Below, piece after piece: positions 10,534 through 19,279 of a stretch of DNA of 64,000 nt. Where the stretch lies: contig NZ_LODW01000049.1 of the NCBI RefSeq assembly GCF_002914525.1, positions 78,845-142,844 on the forward strand, written 5' to 3'. Each line of letters begins with the position of its first letter. Within the stretch, counting starts at the first letter, position 1. Source of the stretch: Rhizobium hidalgonense (lineage in GTDB: Bacteria; Pseudomonadota; Alphaproteobacteria; Rhizobiales; Rhizobiaceae). Position numbers and translations under genes: made by a program. The notes below the pieces were generated by a model. It had not been told where the DNA came from and ran no database searches. It worked only from the letters and a program-made list of their open reading frames with translations.

Positions 10534-11690
10534 TCCGTCACTCCTTCCGTGGCGATGCCGAGCTCATTGGCAAGCGCCAGCAATTGCCTGCCCTGCTCGC
10601 TGCCCGCCGGAAAAGCAGCAAGCCCGCGTTTCAGGGCGCCGGCGGCGCGATCCTTATCGTTCAAGACCGCGTAAGAGCGGACGAGCCGCATCCAGCCTTC
10701 AAAATTGTTCGGATCGACGCTGAGCTTGGCGTCGAGGCTCTCGACCATGCCGCGGATCATCTGCTGCCGATCGCCGGTGCTCATATTCTCCGCCGCCGCC
10801 ACATCTTGCTGCGTGGGATTGCCAGGGGCACTCGGATTGCCAGGGGCAGCCGGTTCGGCGTCCGGGGCAGCCGGCTCGCCGCCATTCATGGCGATATGCT
10901 GGTTGACCAGCGGCAGCCAGGGCGCTTCTGCTGGTGATTGTTTTGCCAGCGCCTCGAAGGCCCGGCGCGCTTCATCGGGCCGTCCCGCCTGCTCCATGCT
11001 AAGGGCGACATAGAAGCGGGCGCGCGGATTATTCGGTTCCAGCGTCAGCGATTGTTCAAGCACCCGACGCGCTTCCTCCGTCACTACGCCGTCGGAGACC
11101 GCCATCAGCGTCTCGGCCAGGCCATCGAGCCGGACCGGGCTTGGGCCAAGAAGGCGGATAGCATTGCGATAGGCGACCTGCGCGTCGTTCACGCGCATCG
11201 TGCGGAAATAGATCGGCGCCAGCACGTCCCAGCCCTTGCCGTCATCGGGACTTTGCGCCAGGTGCCGTTCCGCCTTGGCGATCAGCACCGCCACGTCGTT
11301 GCCGGGATTTTCCAGCCGCGCTTGCAGCGGCTGCGAGGGCAGGTCCGGCCTGCCGGTCGTCAAATAAAGACAGAGCCCGAGAAGGGGCAGAAGCAGAAGG
11401 ACGAAGGCTTCGGTGAAACGGTGGTGCCGGGCGGGTTTCGGCGCCTCTTCCGGCTCGTCGGCAGAGACGGCGATCAGCCGCCGGCCGATTTCCGCCCGGG
11501 CATAATCAGCTTCTTCCGGCGTAATCAGTCCGCCATTCAGATCGCGGTCGAGTTCACGCAGCTGGTCGCGATAGACCGCCGCATCGCCGACACGGCTATT
11601 CTCCGCCGCCTTCGCTCCGCGCAGAAGGGGGTAGAGCAGGATGGCGGCAACGGCTGCCGTCAAAGCGGCAACGAGAATCCAGAACAGCAT
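10530..11690 (-). CDS. cycH: Cytochrome c biogenesis protein CycH (CcmI), TPR protein
   Basis: The 386-residue protein has two membrane segments (about 3-24 and 93-110) flanking a cytoplasmic loop, then a periplasmic TPR domain (about 130-380) that presents apocytochrome c to the lyase. An Ala/Pro/Gly-rich low-complexity insert lies near 265-290, with a repeated [12 protein letters not shown] unit. It is the first gene of cycHJKL. In R. leguminosarum, cycHJKL mutants are also affected in iron acquisition, as are feuPQ mutants. The promoter should lie in the 98 bp between it and the upstream lipoprotein gene. Confidence 0.95.
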   Translation of the reverse strand: MLFWILVAALTAAVAAILLYPLLRGAKAAENSRVGDAAVYRDQLRELDRDLNGGLITPEEADYARAEIGRRLIAVSADEPEEAPKPARHHRFTEAFVLLLLPLLGLCLYLTTGRPDLPSQPLQARLENPGNDVAVLIAKAERHLAQSPDDGKGWDVLAPIYFRTMRVNDAQVAYRNAIRLLGPSPVRLDGLAETLMAVSDGVVTEEARRVLEQSLTLEPNNPRARFYVALSMEQAGRPDEARRAFEALAKQSPAEAPWLPLVNQHIAMNGGEPAAPDAEPAAPGNPSAPGNPTQQDVAAAENMSTGDRQQMIRGMVESLDAKLSVDPNNFEGWMRLVRSYAVLNDKDRAAGALKRGLAAFPAGSEQGRQLLALANELGIATEGVTE

Positions 11691-11788
11691 ATCGGCCCAA
11701 ATACGCGAAGCGCGCCGTCATTCCAACTGCCAAAGCCGGAATGACGAAGATTTGAGGCTATTGGCCGCAATTCGGAACGGAAATCGTC

Positions 11789-12214
11789 TCAACCGAGTGG
11801 CGACCAGCTGCCGTCCTCGTTGCGGCAGGCAGCGCCCCGCACCACGGTGTCCTTGCCGTCGACGGTCAGCGTATGGGTGTATTGCCGGCAGTTCTGCGAA
11901 CCGACCTGATAGGGTGCTGCGGCGACAACCTTGCCAGTGACGTCCTTGCCGGTCCACAGCGTCGGCTGGCCGACGGCGGCACCTTCCAGCGCCCGATATT
12001 CCGCCTCGAGCGCCCGCTGCCTGTCGCTGTCGCTCAAGTTTACGCCGCTGCGGCCGACAAGGCCGCCCTGCAGCGCAGTGAGGAAGGCGGCTGAGGCCGA
12101 GGGCTTGCTCGAAAAAATGCCGCGCGAAGCGGCACCCTTCGTCGTCGTGCAGCCGGTGAGCGCGACGGCGACGAGAAGAGCGGAAGCGATCATGCCTTGC
12201 GAGCGTAAAATCAT
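11789..12214 (-). CDS. Small lipoprotein, RT0821/Lpp0805 surface-antigen type
   Basis: The 141-residue protein has a lipoprotein signal (lipobox LTGC, cysteine near residue 22). Its mature part ends with the conserved block around LWTGKDVTGKVVAAAPYQ and a tail with two cysteines (QNCRQY and GAACRN). This resembles the 17-kDa antigen-like/RT0821 family of alphaproteobacterial outer-membrane lipoproteins. The function is unknown. It sits between feuQ and cycH on the same strand, with 98-118 bp gaps on each side, and is probably a separate transcription unit. Confidence 0.8.
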   Translation of the reverse strand: MILRSQGMIASALLVAVALTGCTTTKGAASRGIFSSKPSASAAFLTALQGGLVGRSGVNLSDSDRQRALEAEYRALEGAAVGQPTLWTGKDVTGKVVAAAPYQVGSQNCRQYTHTLTVDGKDTVVRGAACRNEDGSWSPLG

Positions 12215-12332
12215 TGCGTCGAACCACGATCAGGGGTCAATTTCAGCCGATCGAAGTGCAGCGTCCCCGTGTCAGCATTAAGGCAAAGCATGCTATACAT
12301 TTGCCAGTATCTTTGTGACATCAAGCAGTTGC

Positions 12333-13736
12333 TCATGCAACATCCTTTGTGATGCCGGGCAGGATAAGCTTCGCCTTCAGCCCCCCCCATTCGCCGCGAG
12401 AAAGCTCGAGCCGTCCCTGATACTCACCGGAAATCTCGGTGACGATCGAGAGGCCGAGGCCGGTGCCGGGCTTGCTTTCGTCGAGCCGGCGGCCGCGCTT
12501 CAGCGCCTCGCGGATCTGATCGGGCTCCAGGCCGGGCCCGTCATCCTCGACGGCAAGCTCCACCCAGTGGCGCCGCGCGCTTGCCTCCGCTCCCTTGACG
12601 TCGTCGCCGGCCTCGACGGCCGAAAGCCGTACCTTGCTTTTGGCAAAACGCGCCGCATTCTCCAGGAGATTGCCGACGGTTTCCTCGAGATCCTGCTGCT
12701 CCATGGCGACGGCCAGATGCGGCGGCGAGACGACGAGATCGAATTCGGTATCGACGTTCAGCCGGCGCATGACGCGCACTAGCCGCTCGAGCGCCGGTTC
12801 GGCATCGGTGCGGGCGAGCACGGATTCGCGCTGCGCGGCGATGCGCGCTCGGTTGAGATAGGATTGCACCTGCCCCTGCATCGATTCCGCCTGGCTGCGC
12901 ACCAGTTCGCCATGGGATTTTTCGAGAACACGCGCCTCGTTGAGCAGAACGGCAATCGGCGTCTTCAGAGAATGGGCGAGATTGCCGACCTGCATGCGCG
13001 CCCGCTCGACGATGCGGCGGTTGCTGTCGATCAGTGCGTTGACCTCGTTGGCGAGCGGCAGGATTTCGCGCGGGAAATCACCTTTCAATTGCTCGCTCTC
13101 GCCGGCGCGGATGCGCTCCAACGCGGCACGCGCCTTGTCGAGCGGCTTCAGGCCGTACAGAATCGCCAGCGCATTGACGATCAGACTGCCGACGCCGAAA
13201 CCGGCGAGCGCCAGATAGAGGCTATGGGAAAAGGTGCGCACGTCGTCTTCGACGACATCGACATTGCCGGTGACCCGCACGCGCGCCGCGCGCCCATCGG
13301 TATCGAGCACCACTTCGGTCTCGGCTACCTGGACGCGGTTACCAGAGGCATCCGTCACTTGGTAATAGCGTTCGTAATTTTTGTCGAAGGGCGCTTCGAC
13401 GACGGAGGGAACCGGAATGAGCGCCGAGCCGAGCGAGGGCGAGACCAGCGGCGCCGTCGTATAGGTACCGAGCGGTTCTACCACCCAATACCAGCCGGTC
13501 TTCGGCTGAGCAAACCGCAGGTCGCCGAGCTGCGGGCTTCCGCTCAACGCCCCCTGATCGCCGATCGTCACCGAGTTGATGACGTTATAAAGCTGCGCGC
13601 GCAATAGATCCTGAAAACCACGTTCGGCGCTCTTGCGGTAGAGAGTGGAAATCAACAGGCCGATCACGACAAGCGCCACCGTCGACCAGACCGTGGTCAG
13701 CAGCAAGACACGTGCGGTGAGCGACTTAATTCGCAT
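12333..13736 (-). CDS. feuQ: Sensor histidine kinase FeuQ
   Basis: This 467-residue inner-membrane kinase has membrane segments at about 8-30 and 173-195 enclosing a periplasmic sensor domain, then a dimerisation helix with phospho-acceptor His255 (LAHSLKTPIAVLL) and HATPase boxes (LLENAARFAKS, DDGPGLE, GTGLGLSI). The order of functions (small periplasmic protein, OmpR regulator, kinase, near cycHJKL) matches feuNPQ of R. leguminosarum and S. meliloti. There FeuPQ controls high-affinity iron uptake and, in S. meliloti, cyclic glucan export (ndvA). It overlaps feuP by 11 bp. The assignment rests on synteny and family, not on an alignment. Confidence 0.9.
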   Translation of the reverse strand: MRIKSLTARVLLLTTVWSTVALVVIGLLISTLYRKSAERGFQDLLRAQLYNVINSVTIGDQGALSGSPQLGDLRFAQPKTGWYWVVEPLGTYTTAPLVSPSLGSALIPVPSVVEAPFDKNYERYYQVTDASGNRVQVAETEVVLDTDGRAARVRVTGNVDVVEDDVRTFSHSLYLALAGFGVGSLIVNALAILYGLKPLDKARAALERIRAGESEQLKGDFPREILPLANEVNALIDSNRRIVERARMQVGNLAHSLKTPIAVLLNEARVLEKSHGELVRSQAESMQGQVQSYLNRARIAAQRESVLARTDAEPALERLVRVMRRLNVDTEFDLVVSPPHLAVAMEQQDLEETVGNLLENAARFAKSKVRLSAVEAGDDVKGAEASARRHWVELAVEDDGPGLEPDQIREALKRGRRLDESKPGTGLGLSIVTEISGEYQGRLELSRGEWGGLKAKLILPGITKDVA

Positions 13737-14397
13737 GTTTCGGCGCTTGGATGCGGTAACCGAGACCGCGCACCGTTTCGATCAGATCGACGCCCATTTT
13801 CTTGCGCAGGCGGCCGACAAAGACCTCGATCGTGTTGGAATCGCGGTCGAAATCCTGGTCGTACATGTGCTCGACCAGTTCGGTGCGCGAGACGACCTCG
13901 CCCATGTGATGCATGAGATAGGCAAGCAGCCGGTATTCGTGCGAGGTCAGCTTCAGCGTCGTACCATTGACCGTCGCCTTCGAGGATTTGGTATCGAGCC
14001 GCACCGGCCCGCAGATGATCTCGGATGAGGAGTGTCCCGCCGCACGCCGGATCAGCGCCCGGATGCGAGCCAGCACTTCCTCGACATGGAAAGGCTTGGT
14101 GACGTAGTCGTCGGCGCCTGCGTCGATGCCGGCGACCTTGTCGCTCCAGCGGTCGCGCGCCGTCAAGATCAGCACCGGCACGCCGCGGCCGGCGCCGCGC
14201 CATTTTTCGAGAACTGTCACCCCATCCAGTTCCGGCAGGCCGATATCGAGGATGATGGCGTCATAGGGTTCGGTATCGCCGAGGAAGTGACCCTCCTCGC
14301 CGTCGAAGGCCTGGTCGACGACATAACCCGCCTCCTTCAGCGTGTCGGCCAGCTGCCGGTTTAGATTGACGTCGTCTTCGACTACCAGGATGCGCAT
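13726..14397 (-). CDS. feuP: Response regulator FeuP (OmpR/PhoB family)
   Basis: The 223-residue protein has a receiver with Asp51 (IILDIGLPELDG) and conserved Thr and Lys positions (LTARD, TKPF), then a winged-helix DNA-binding domain (SHEYRLLAYL, NTIEVFVGRLRKKM). In S. meliloti, FeuP phosphorylated by FeuQ activates ndvA and other envelope genes needed for hypo-osmotic growth and symbiosis. Here feuQ follows with an 11-bp overlap and feuN precedes by 54 bp, consistent with one feuNPQ unit. Confidence 0.92.
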   Translation of the reverse strand: MRILVVEDDVNLNRQLADTLKEAGYVVDQAFDGEEGHFLGDTEPYDAIILDIGLPELDGVTVLEKWRGAGRGVPVLILTARDRWSDKVAGIDAGADDYVTKPFHVEEVLARIRALIRRAAGHSSSEIICGPVRLDTKSSKATVNGTTLKLTSHEYRLLAYLMHHMGEVVSRTELVEHMYDQDFDRDSNTIEVFVGRLRKKMGVDLIETVRGLGYRIQAPKHAN

Positions 14398-14451
14398 CGG
14401 TCCGCCTTCGTCCGCTTCAAATCGATCATGTTCTGAATAGACCGATTCCGA

Positions 14452-14700
14452 CTACATCGGAACCTTTACCGTTACTTTGCGTGGACGCTGGCCGTTGCCC
14501 GACACCAGAACGGTGATGATGCAGGTATCGCCCACCGGTTGCACGGATAGGAGCTGGCCGCCTGTCTGCTCGACGACCTGGGCTGCGGCGGCGCTGCAAT
14601 CGGCTGCCACGCGCAGGACGAGGGTGCCCGCGCCGTCTGGCGAGGGCGCCGATACCACCAGTGCGGCGGCCAGTGCTGCGACGCTCAGAGAAAAGGCCAT
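14452..14700 (-). CDS. feuN: Small periplasmic modulator FeuN
   Basis: This 82-residue protein has an export signal (about 1-18) and a small basic-tailed mature domain with two cysteines (AADCSAA and GDTCII). Its size, exported nature and position immediately upstream of feuP match FeuN of S. meliloti, a periplasmic protein that restrains FeuQ signalling. The ribosome binding site is weak (GAAAGC about 7 bases upstream). I name it from context and architecture; a similarity search would be the direct check. Confidence 0.8.
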   Translation of the reverse strand: MAFSLSVAALAAALVVSAPSPDGAGTLVLRVAADCSAAAAQVVEQTGGQLLSVQPVGDTCIITVLVSGNGQRPRKVTVKVPM

Positions 14701-15197
14701 GTGCTATGCTTTCAAGGGTAATGCCAACGTGCTGCGAATATGTACTCACACGACCTGAATGGCAAATGAATGCACTGTAATGCAGGGCATTTAGAACCAT
14801 TCTCGACTGTTGGCGGCAGCCGGCGTCAGCGGCTGAAAACCGCTGCCGCGGCACGCTTCGGCTGCCTTTCCGTTCATCGGAAAATGGCGTTCCGCCTTTG
14901 GATTAACGAGGTTCTTCATCCTCTTCCCACGAAGGCAGGCGCAGGCCGAGCCGACCCCATCCAGCCGATCCCATGACGGTCGTCTTCGAATCGGCAGCAC
15001 CGTTTTGTTTGCCACGTTTCAGCTGCCGGTATCGGCCCGACTTTCCTGCGCTTGACTTGAAATTACCACTCTATCTTTTCGCCCTTAGCGGGAAAAATGC
15101 AGGCCGCGGGGGGGGGCGAATTGCGATCGCGGCTTTGACCGGCCGATTGAAACTGTTATGTCCTTGTGGCTCCCGCATTCAGGCCATTTCAGCACCC
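14701..15197. other. Intergenic region feuN / MFS transporter
   Basis: About 500 bp between two divergent genes, which should hold both promoters. I see no convincing gene. A 42-codon frame on the minus strand (14791-14919) has only a purine-rich tract directly against its ATG. A run of nine G follows GCCGC near 15110. No clear operator palindrome was found. Confidence 0.5.
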
Positions 15198-16421
15198 ATG
15201 CTAAATTCCTTTCGCTTTCGCTCGGCGCAGACGGTCACAGTGCTTGCCGTCACCCAGCTGATCGGCTGGGGCACGACCTTCGACATGCTCGGCGTCATGG
15301 GCCGCGTCGTAGCGCCCGCTCTCGGCTTGGCGAATGAGGTGGTGTTTGCCGGGCTGACAATCATGATGATGGTCAGCGCCATCGTTGGTCCGGCGACCGG
15401 CCGCTGGCTCGGCCGCTACGGTGCCGCCCGGGTGCTTTCGGCCGCCTCGCTGACCTTTGCGCTTGGCTTGCTCCTGCTTGCCGCCGCAAACGGCATCGTG
15501 CTCTATGCCAGCGCCTGGGTGGTCATCGGCATCGGGGGCGCATTTGGCCTTTCGGCACCGGCCTATACCGCCGTCGTCGAGCGCGAAGGGGAAAACGGCA
15601 AACGCGTCATCGCCATTCTTATGCTGTTCACCGGGCTTTCGAGCGCCATCTTCTGGCCGATCCTCAGCCTGCTCAACGAGACGCTCGGCTGGCGCCTGAC
15701 CTTTCTCGTCTGCGCGGCGCTGCAATTCTTCGTCTGCCTGCCGCTGCATCTTTTCGCCTTGCCGAAACCGATCGTCACGCAGATCGCAGGCGGCGCGGCA
15801 GACATTGCCCCGGTGCCGCTCACCGCGGCGGCGCGGCGCAAAGCCTTCCTGCTGATTGCCGCGGCGACGACGATCTCGACCTTTATCACCTTCGGTATTT
15901 CGCCATCGCTGCTCGAAATCTTCCGCCAGTCCGGCGCCTCGCCAGCCTTTGCATTGCAGCTTGGCTCGGCGCGCGGCGTGCTCGGCATCTCGGCACGTTT
16001 CCTCGACATGCTGCTCGGCCGCCGCGGCAACTCCATGCTCAGCGCGGCCATGGGCATCGGCCTGATGATGATCAGTTTCCTGATCATGCTGGTCGCCAGT
16101 CAATCCGCACCGCTGCTTGTCACCTTCATCCTGCTTTACGGTTTCGGCGCCGGCGTCATGACCGTCGCCCGCGCGCTTCTGCCGCTGGCGCTGTTTTCGC
16201 CTGCCGAATACGGCCTGCAATCGGCCCGGCTGTCGCTGCCGCAAAACCTCGCCAACGCCATCGCCCCGGTCCTCTTCACCGCCATTCTCGACCGCGCCGG
16301 CACCGGGCCGGCGCTCGTCGCCTGCGCCGCTTTTGCGGCTTTGGCACTGGCCTTCGTGCTGATGCTGATGGCGCTGGTGCGCGGCGCCCACGCGTCACAG
16401 CCGAGCCCCGTCGCATCGTGA
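15198..16421 (+). CDS. MFS transporter
   Basis: This is a 12-helix major facilitator protein of about 407 residues. A conserved loop motif appears between helices 2 and 3 (GRWLGRYGAARVL). I chose the ATG at 15198 because the frame upstream of it (open from 14973) encodes non-membrane, cysteine- and arginine-rich sequence. No strong ribosome binding site is visible for any start. It resembles permeases annotated as uptake or efflux MFS proteins in rhizobia; the substrate cannot be told. It stands alone, and the next gene converges on it. Confidence 0.85.
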   Translation: MLNSFRFRSAQTVTVLAVTQLIGWGTTFDMLGVMGRVVAPALGLANEVVFAGLTIMMMVSAIVGPATGRWLGRYGAARVLSAASLTFALGLLLLAAANGIVLYASAWVVIGIGGAFGLSAPAYTAVVEREGENGKRVIAILMLFTGLSSAIFWPILSLLNETLGWRLTFLVCAALQFFVCLPLHLFALPKPIVTQIAGGAADIAPVPLTAAARRKAFLLIAAATTISTFITFGISPSLLEIFRQSGASPAFALQLGSARGVLGISARFLDMLLGRRGNSMLSAAMGIGLMMISFLIMLVASQSAPLLVTFILLYGFGAGVMTVARALLPLALFSPAEYGLQSARLSLPQNLANAIAPVLFTAILDRAGTGPALVACAAFAALALAFVLMLMALVRGAHASQPSPVAS

Positions 16422-16648
16422 GAGCCCGGCCCGTCACGTCAGCCATTCTTAATATGTCTTGATTATCATCGACATTGGGACGAGAGCGGCTTTCCGTCCA
16501 GGCATCGCGGCTGTTGCCGCCAACTCACAACCAACGCGCAACCGCTTTTGGCGAATCTCTTGAATCGCTTGCCACCGCTTTTTCGAAAGTTGAGTCCGGC
16601 GGCTCAGAAGTTGAGTCAGCTTGGCATGGCCGCCGAATGTTTGCGAAT

Positions 16649-16954
16649 TCAAAGCGGCCGCGTCACCGCCGTGCGGCTGTCGTAATCGGCGGCGATGCGC
16701 TTTTCCCGGAGCGGCCGGACACGCTCGATCGACAGCTGATAATCGGGATGGGCCTTGTAGGCGGCAAGGGCCGCCTCGTCGTCGAATTCGCCGTAGACCA
16801 CGAGATCGATCTCGGTGCCCAGTTGATCGGTCTTCACATTGGTGCCGATTTCCAAGAGCCTCGCATAAGGAATGCCGGTGAGGATCGAAAGCCCGGCCCT
16901 CACCTCTTGCAGATGTTCCTCCTGCACGGTGAAGAAGACGATATGGCGGATCAC
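16649..16954 (-). CDS. Dabb (stress-responsive A/B barrel) family protein
   Basis: The 101-residue protein begins MIRHIVFFTV and continues with the pattern of the Dabb/stress-responsive alpha-beta barrel domain (VVYGEFDDEAALAAYKAHPD). These small dimeric barrels are linked to stress or to polyketide cyclisation; bacterial members mostly have no known role. It is 52 bp downstream of the GH19-like gene on the same strand and might be co-transcribed with it. Confidence 0.85.
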   Translation of the reverse strand: MIRHIVFFTVQEEHLQEVRAGLSILTGIPYARLLEIGTNVKTDQLGTEIDLVVYGEFDDEAALAAYKAHPDYQLSIERVRPLREKRIAADYDSRTAVTRPL

Positions 16955-17006
16955 GCGGAATCTCCTGTCGGATTTTATCTAGATGCCAGAGCGACCTTGG
17001 CGCGTC

Positions 17007-17699
17007 CTATCGGAGATGCGGCGCTCCAGCGGTCAGCCGGGCGATAACACGCAAGACCCATAGCTTCAACCGCACGAGCATGCCATGCGCCGTGACGGGA
17101 CGTAACGCCGCATCGAAGACCACGGCATAGGCTGCGAGCTTTTCCGCCCGGTCGGTGCCGTTGACGATGCGGCGCGCATTCACCCAGTCCTCGTTCGTCT
17201 CGCTCAGGTGATCGGCAAGTTTGTGGCCAGTAAAACTTCCCTGCAGCATACCTTCGATCAGGATCGTCACCGCCGTATCCATCTCCATGGCCCGGTCGGG
17301 AGCGGCGACAAGGTCGATGCCGGTCAGCACGCTCATCGCCTCGTAGTTCCGCTTGTGGGTGAGTTGCACCAGGCCGCGCCCGAGCCAGCAGCAGCCATCC
17401 TCGTCCGGCCGCCAGTAGGGCGTTTTCACCCAGGAAAGCCGGCCGGCGGCAAAGGCTGTCTCGAGGATCTCGACCGCGCGGGTATCGCTTTCCGCCAGCG
17501 TCTCGCGAACCGGCTGCATCGTATAGGCGGTTTCGTGGTAGGCGGTTGCGAGGATGTAGGCGAGCCATCGCCGGTCGGCATGGGCAAAGCGCTTTTCCCA
17601 AGCGTCGAGGATCGCCGTGATGCCCACTACCTGAGGATGCGTCATCTCTCCCTTGAAGAGTTCTTGCCGCACCGCATCGAAAAAGAAACTTCGGTCCAT
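17007..17699 (-). CDS. Glycoside hydrolase family 19-like (chitinase/lysozyme-fold) protein
   Basis: The protein of about 230 residues has the lysozyme-like GH19 arrangement: AYILATAYHETAYTMQPV carries the presumed catalytic Glu, and WLGRGLVQLTHKRNYE matches the G-R-G-x-x-Q-x-T signature. No signal peptide or membrane segment is visible, as in phage endolysin-like GH19 proteins, which are also found as single genes in rhizobial chromosomes. I used the ATG at 17699; ATGs at 17711 and 17732 are in frame. A GAGGGA lies upstream of 17711. The promoter region holds two AT-rich palindromes with central CG (17749-17780). It may act on peptidoglycan or chitin-like polymers, or be a phage relic. Confidence 0.8.
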   Translation of the reverse strand: MDRSFFFDAVRQELFKGEMTHPQVVGITAILDAWEKRFAHADRRWLAYILATAYHETAYTMQPVRETLAESDTRAVEILETAFAAGRLSWVKTPYWRPDEDGCCWLGRGLVQLTHKRNYEAMSVLTGIDLVAAPDRAMEMDTAVTILIEGMLQGSFTGHKLADHLSETNEDWVNARRIVNGTDRAEKLAAYAVVFDAALRPVTAHGMLVRLKLWVLRVIARLTAGAPHLR

Positions 17700-17748
17700 G
17701 TGGACAACCATTCCCTCGCTTCCCAAAAACATCAAGGTTAAAACCGTC

Positions 17749-17780
17749 TTAATCGATTAAAATCTATTTAATCGTTTAAA
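17749..17780. promoter_or_regulatory. Two LacI-type palindromes upstream of the GH19 gene
   Basis: TTAATCGATTAA (17749-17760) is a perfect 12-bp palindrome, and TTTAATCGTTTAAA (17767-17780) is a near-palindrome of the same kind. Both have the central CG typical of LacI-family operators. A related half site follows (GCGTTTAAG). No LacI gene is in the window. Confidence 0.45.
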
Positions 17781-17869
17781 GCGTTTAAGCTACTGATTTA
17801 CACGCCTTTTGTCTTGTGTAATTCATCTTCCTGCCCTGAAGCCTTGACCCCGAAAAGAGGAGACTTCCG

Positions 17870-18001
17870 ATGCAGGCGCCCGCCACTACGCAGCCCACCA
17901 TTCCCCAGCATGTCGTCGACCAGATGGAAAACGAATGGCGCCAGATTCGCCCTGAACGGGAAAATCCGCGCCCGGCCCAGCAGCCTCAACAACAACGCTG
18001 A
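17870..18001 (+). CDS. Possible 43-residue hypothetical protein
   Basis: This short frame begins MQAPATTQPTIPQHVV, continues with an acidic/amphipathic helix (QMENEWRQIRPER) and ends in a Gln/Pro-rich tail. An AAGAGGAG tract lies 6-8 bases before the ATG, a much better ribosome binding site than chance would give, which is the main support. Nothing about function can be said. Codon use looks like that of the neighbouring genes. Confidence 0.4.
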   Translation: MQAPATTQPTIPQHVVDQMENEWRQIRPERENPRPAQQPQQQR

Positions 18002-18129
18002 TTATACGCAAAGCGGCACCGATGTAAGATCGAGCGCCGCCCAGCGCCCGATCGATGCCCCGGCCAGTCGATGTGGCCGGGTGAATTCCTTGCAGTGGCA
18101 ATAAACCCTCCAGCGACTTGACCACCCTC

Positions 18130-18690
18130 TCATTGCATCACGGCATCGAGCCGTTTTGCCAGGGTCTGCAGCGATCGGGTGAAGACCGCTGTGTCATCAA
18201 GCGCCCGTGACAGCACCAGTGCGCCTTGAATGCCGGCAACGGCCTCCTCGGCAAGCGCCTGCGCCTCTTCCTCCGCACAGCCTGCCCGGATCAACGCCGA
18301 ACGCAAGGCGGCGACCCAGCGGATGAAATAGTCGGCGACTGCCGCCGAAAATCGTTCCCGGGTCTCGTCAAGGGCGAAGGCACCGACGAGGCAGATGCGG
18401 CGGCCGGAGCGAAAATACGCGTTCACATCCGCCAACATTGCCACGATCGCCTCGCGGGTGTCGCCGTGTCTCAGCGGCCGGTAGATCGCTTGCTCGAACC
18501 AGGAATCGACATCGGCGAGCACGGCGCCCGCCATCTCCTCCTTGCCGCCGGGAAAGAAGTGATAGAGGCTGCCCTTGCCGATGCCGGTGCGTTCGGTGAT
18601 GCGGCTGAGCGACGTACCCTGATAGCCGAGTTCGCGGAAGATTTCCGCCAGCAGCGGCACGATGTCGGCGCGTTCGTAGACGGTTTTCAC
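18130..18690 (-). CDS. TetR/AcrR family transcriptional repressor
   Basis: The 186-residue protein has an N-terminal helix-turn-helix of TetR type (LGYQGTSLSRITERTGIGKGSLYHFF, about 22-47). Its C-terminal ligand-binding part is of the YxaF/LmrA-like kind (AVADYFIRWVAAL). It starts only 22 bp after the stop of the NTF2-like gene, so the two form an operon. A perfect 18-bp palindrome in front of that operon (19202-19219) is a likely binding site for autoregulation. Confidence 0.9.
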   Translation of the reverse strand: MKTVYERADIVPLLAEIFRELGYQGTSLSRITERTGIGKGSLYHFFPGGKEEMAGAVLADVDSWFEQAIYRPLRHGDTREAIVAMLADVNAYFRSGRRICLVGAFALDETRERFSAAVADYFIRWVAALRSALIRAGCAEEEAQALAEEAVAGIQGALVLSRALDDTAVFTRSLQTLAKRLDAVMQ

Positions 18691-18712
18691 CGGCGGGCCT
18701 TCCTTGCAGTGT

Positions 18713-19174
18713 TCAGAGGCCGAGTTCGCTCAGGCCGGGATGGTCGTCCGGCCGCCGGCCGAGCGGCCAGTGATACTTACGCTCCGATTCCCGGATCGGC
18801 AGGTCGTTGATGCAGGCGAAGCGGCGCTGCATCAGGCCGGCGGCGTCGAATTCCCAGTTCTCGTTGCCATAGGAACGGAACCAGTTGCCGCTGTCATCGT
18901 GCCATTCATAGGCGAAGCGCACGGCGATGCGATCATCGGTGAAGGCCCAGATCTCCTTGATCAGCCGATAGTCCAGTTCCTTCGCCCATTTGCGGGTGAG
19001 AAAGGCGACGATCTCGGCGCGGCCGTTGACGAATTCGGCGCGGTTCCGCCAGCGGCTGTCCGGCGTATAGACGAGCGACACGCGCTCGGGATCACGGCTG
19101 TTCCAGCCGTCCTCGGCAAGGCGGACTTTGCGGATCGCGGTCTCAAGGGTGAAGGGTGGGACGAGGCTGGACAT
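18713..19174 (-). CDS. NTF2-like protein, DUF1348 family
   Basis: The 153-residue protein has the cone-shaped NTF2/SnoaL-like pattern ([26 protein letters not shown] split over 20-45, then [28 protein letters not shown]). The tail [19 protein letters not shown] is typical of DUF1348 proteins, whose function is unknown. I placed the start at 19174, with GGAG about 6 bases upstream; the frame runs further up but crosses the operator-like palindrome. It is the first gene of an operon with the TetR regulator. Confidence 0.88.
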   Translation of the reverse strand: MSSLVPPFTLETAIRKVRLAEDGWNSRDPERVSLVYTPDSRWRNRAEFVNGRAEIVAFLTRKWAKELDYRLIKEIWAFTDDRIAVRFAYEWHDDSGNWFRSYGNENWEFDAAGLMQRRFACINDLPIRESERKYHWPLGRRPDDHPGLSELGL

Positions 19175-19201
19175 GGGCGCTCCTGTACTGAACGGTTTTG
19201 T

Positions 19202-19219
19202 TTGTACCGATTGGTACAA
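19202..19219. promoter_or_regulatory. 18-bp palindrome, likely TetR operator
   Basis: TTGTACC-GATT-GGTACAA is a perfect inverted repeat with 7-bp arms, 27 bp upstream of the NTF2-like start. Its size and position fit autoregulation by the TetR protein encoded in the same operon. Confidence 0.6.
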
Positions 19220-19279
19220 CGATTGGCAAGATGCGGGCGCAGCGTTTCGCTCTAGCGGTCGTTCAGCCAGACGGCTGCC

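Noticed and set aside
14791..14919. 42-codon frame on the minus strand upstream of feuN
   Set aside because: The purine tract touches the ATG, there is no recognisable sequence pattern, and it lies in a promoter region.
16587..16617. Direct repeat AAGTTGAGTC, 21 bp apart
   Set aside because: It lies between two convergent gene ends, not in a promoter, and a 10-bp repeat can occur by chance.
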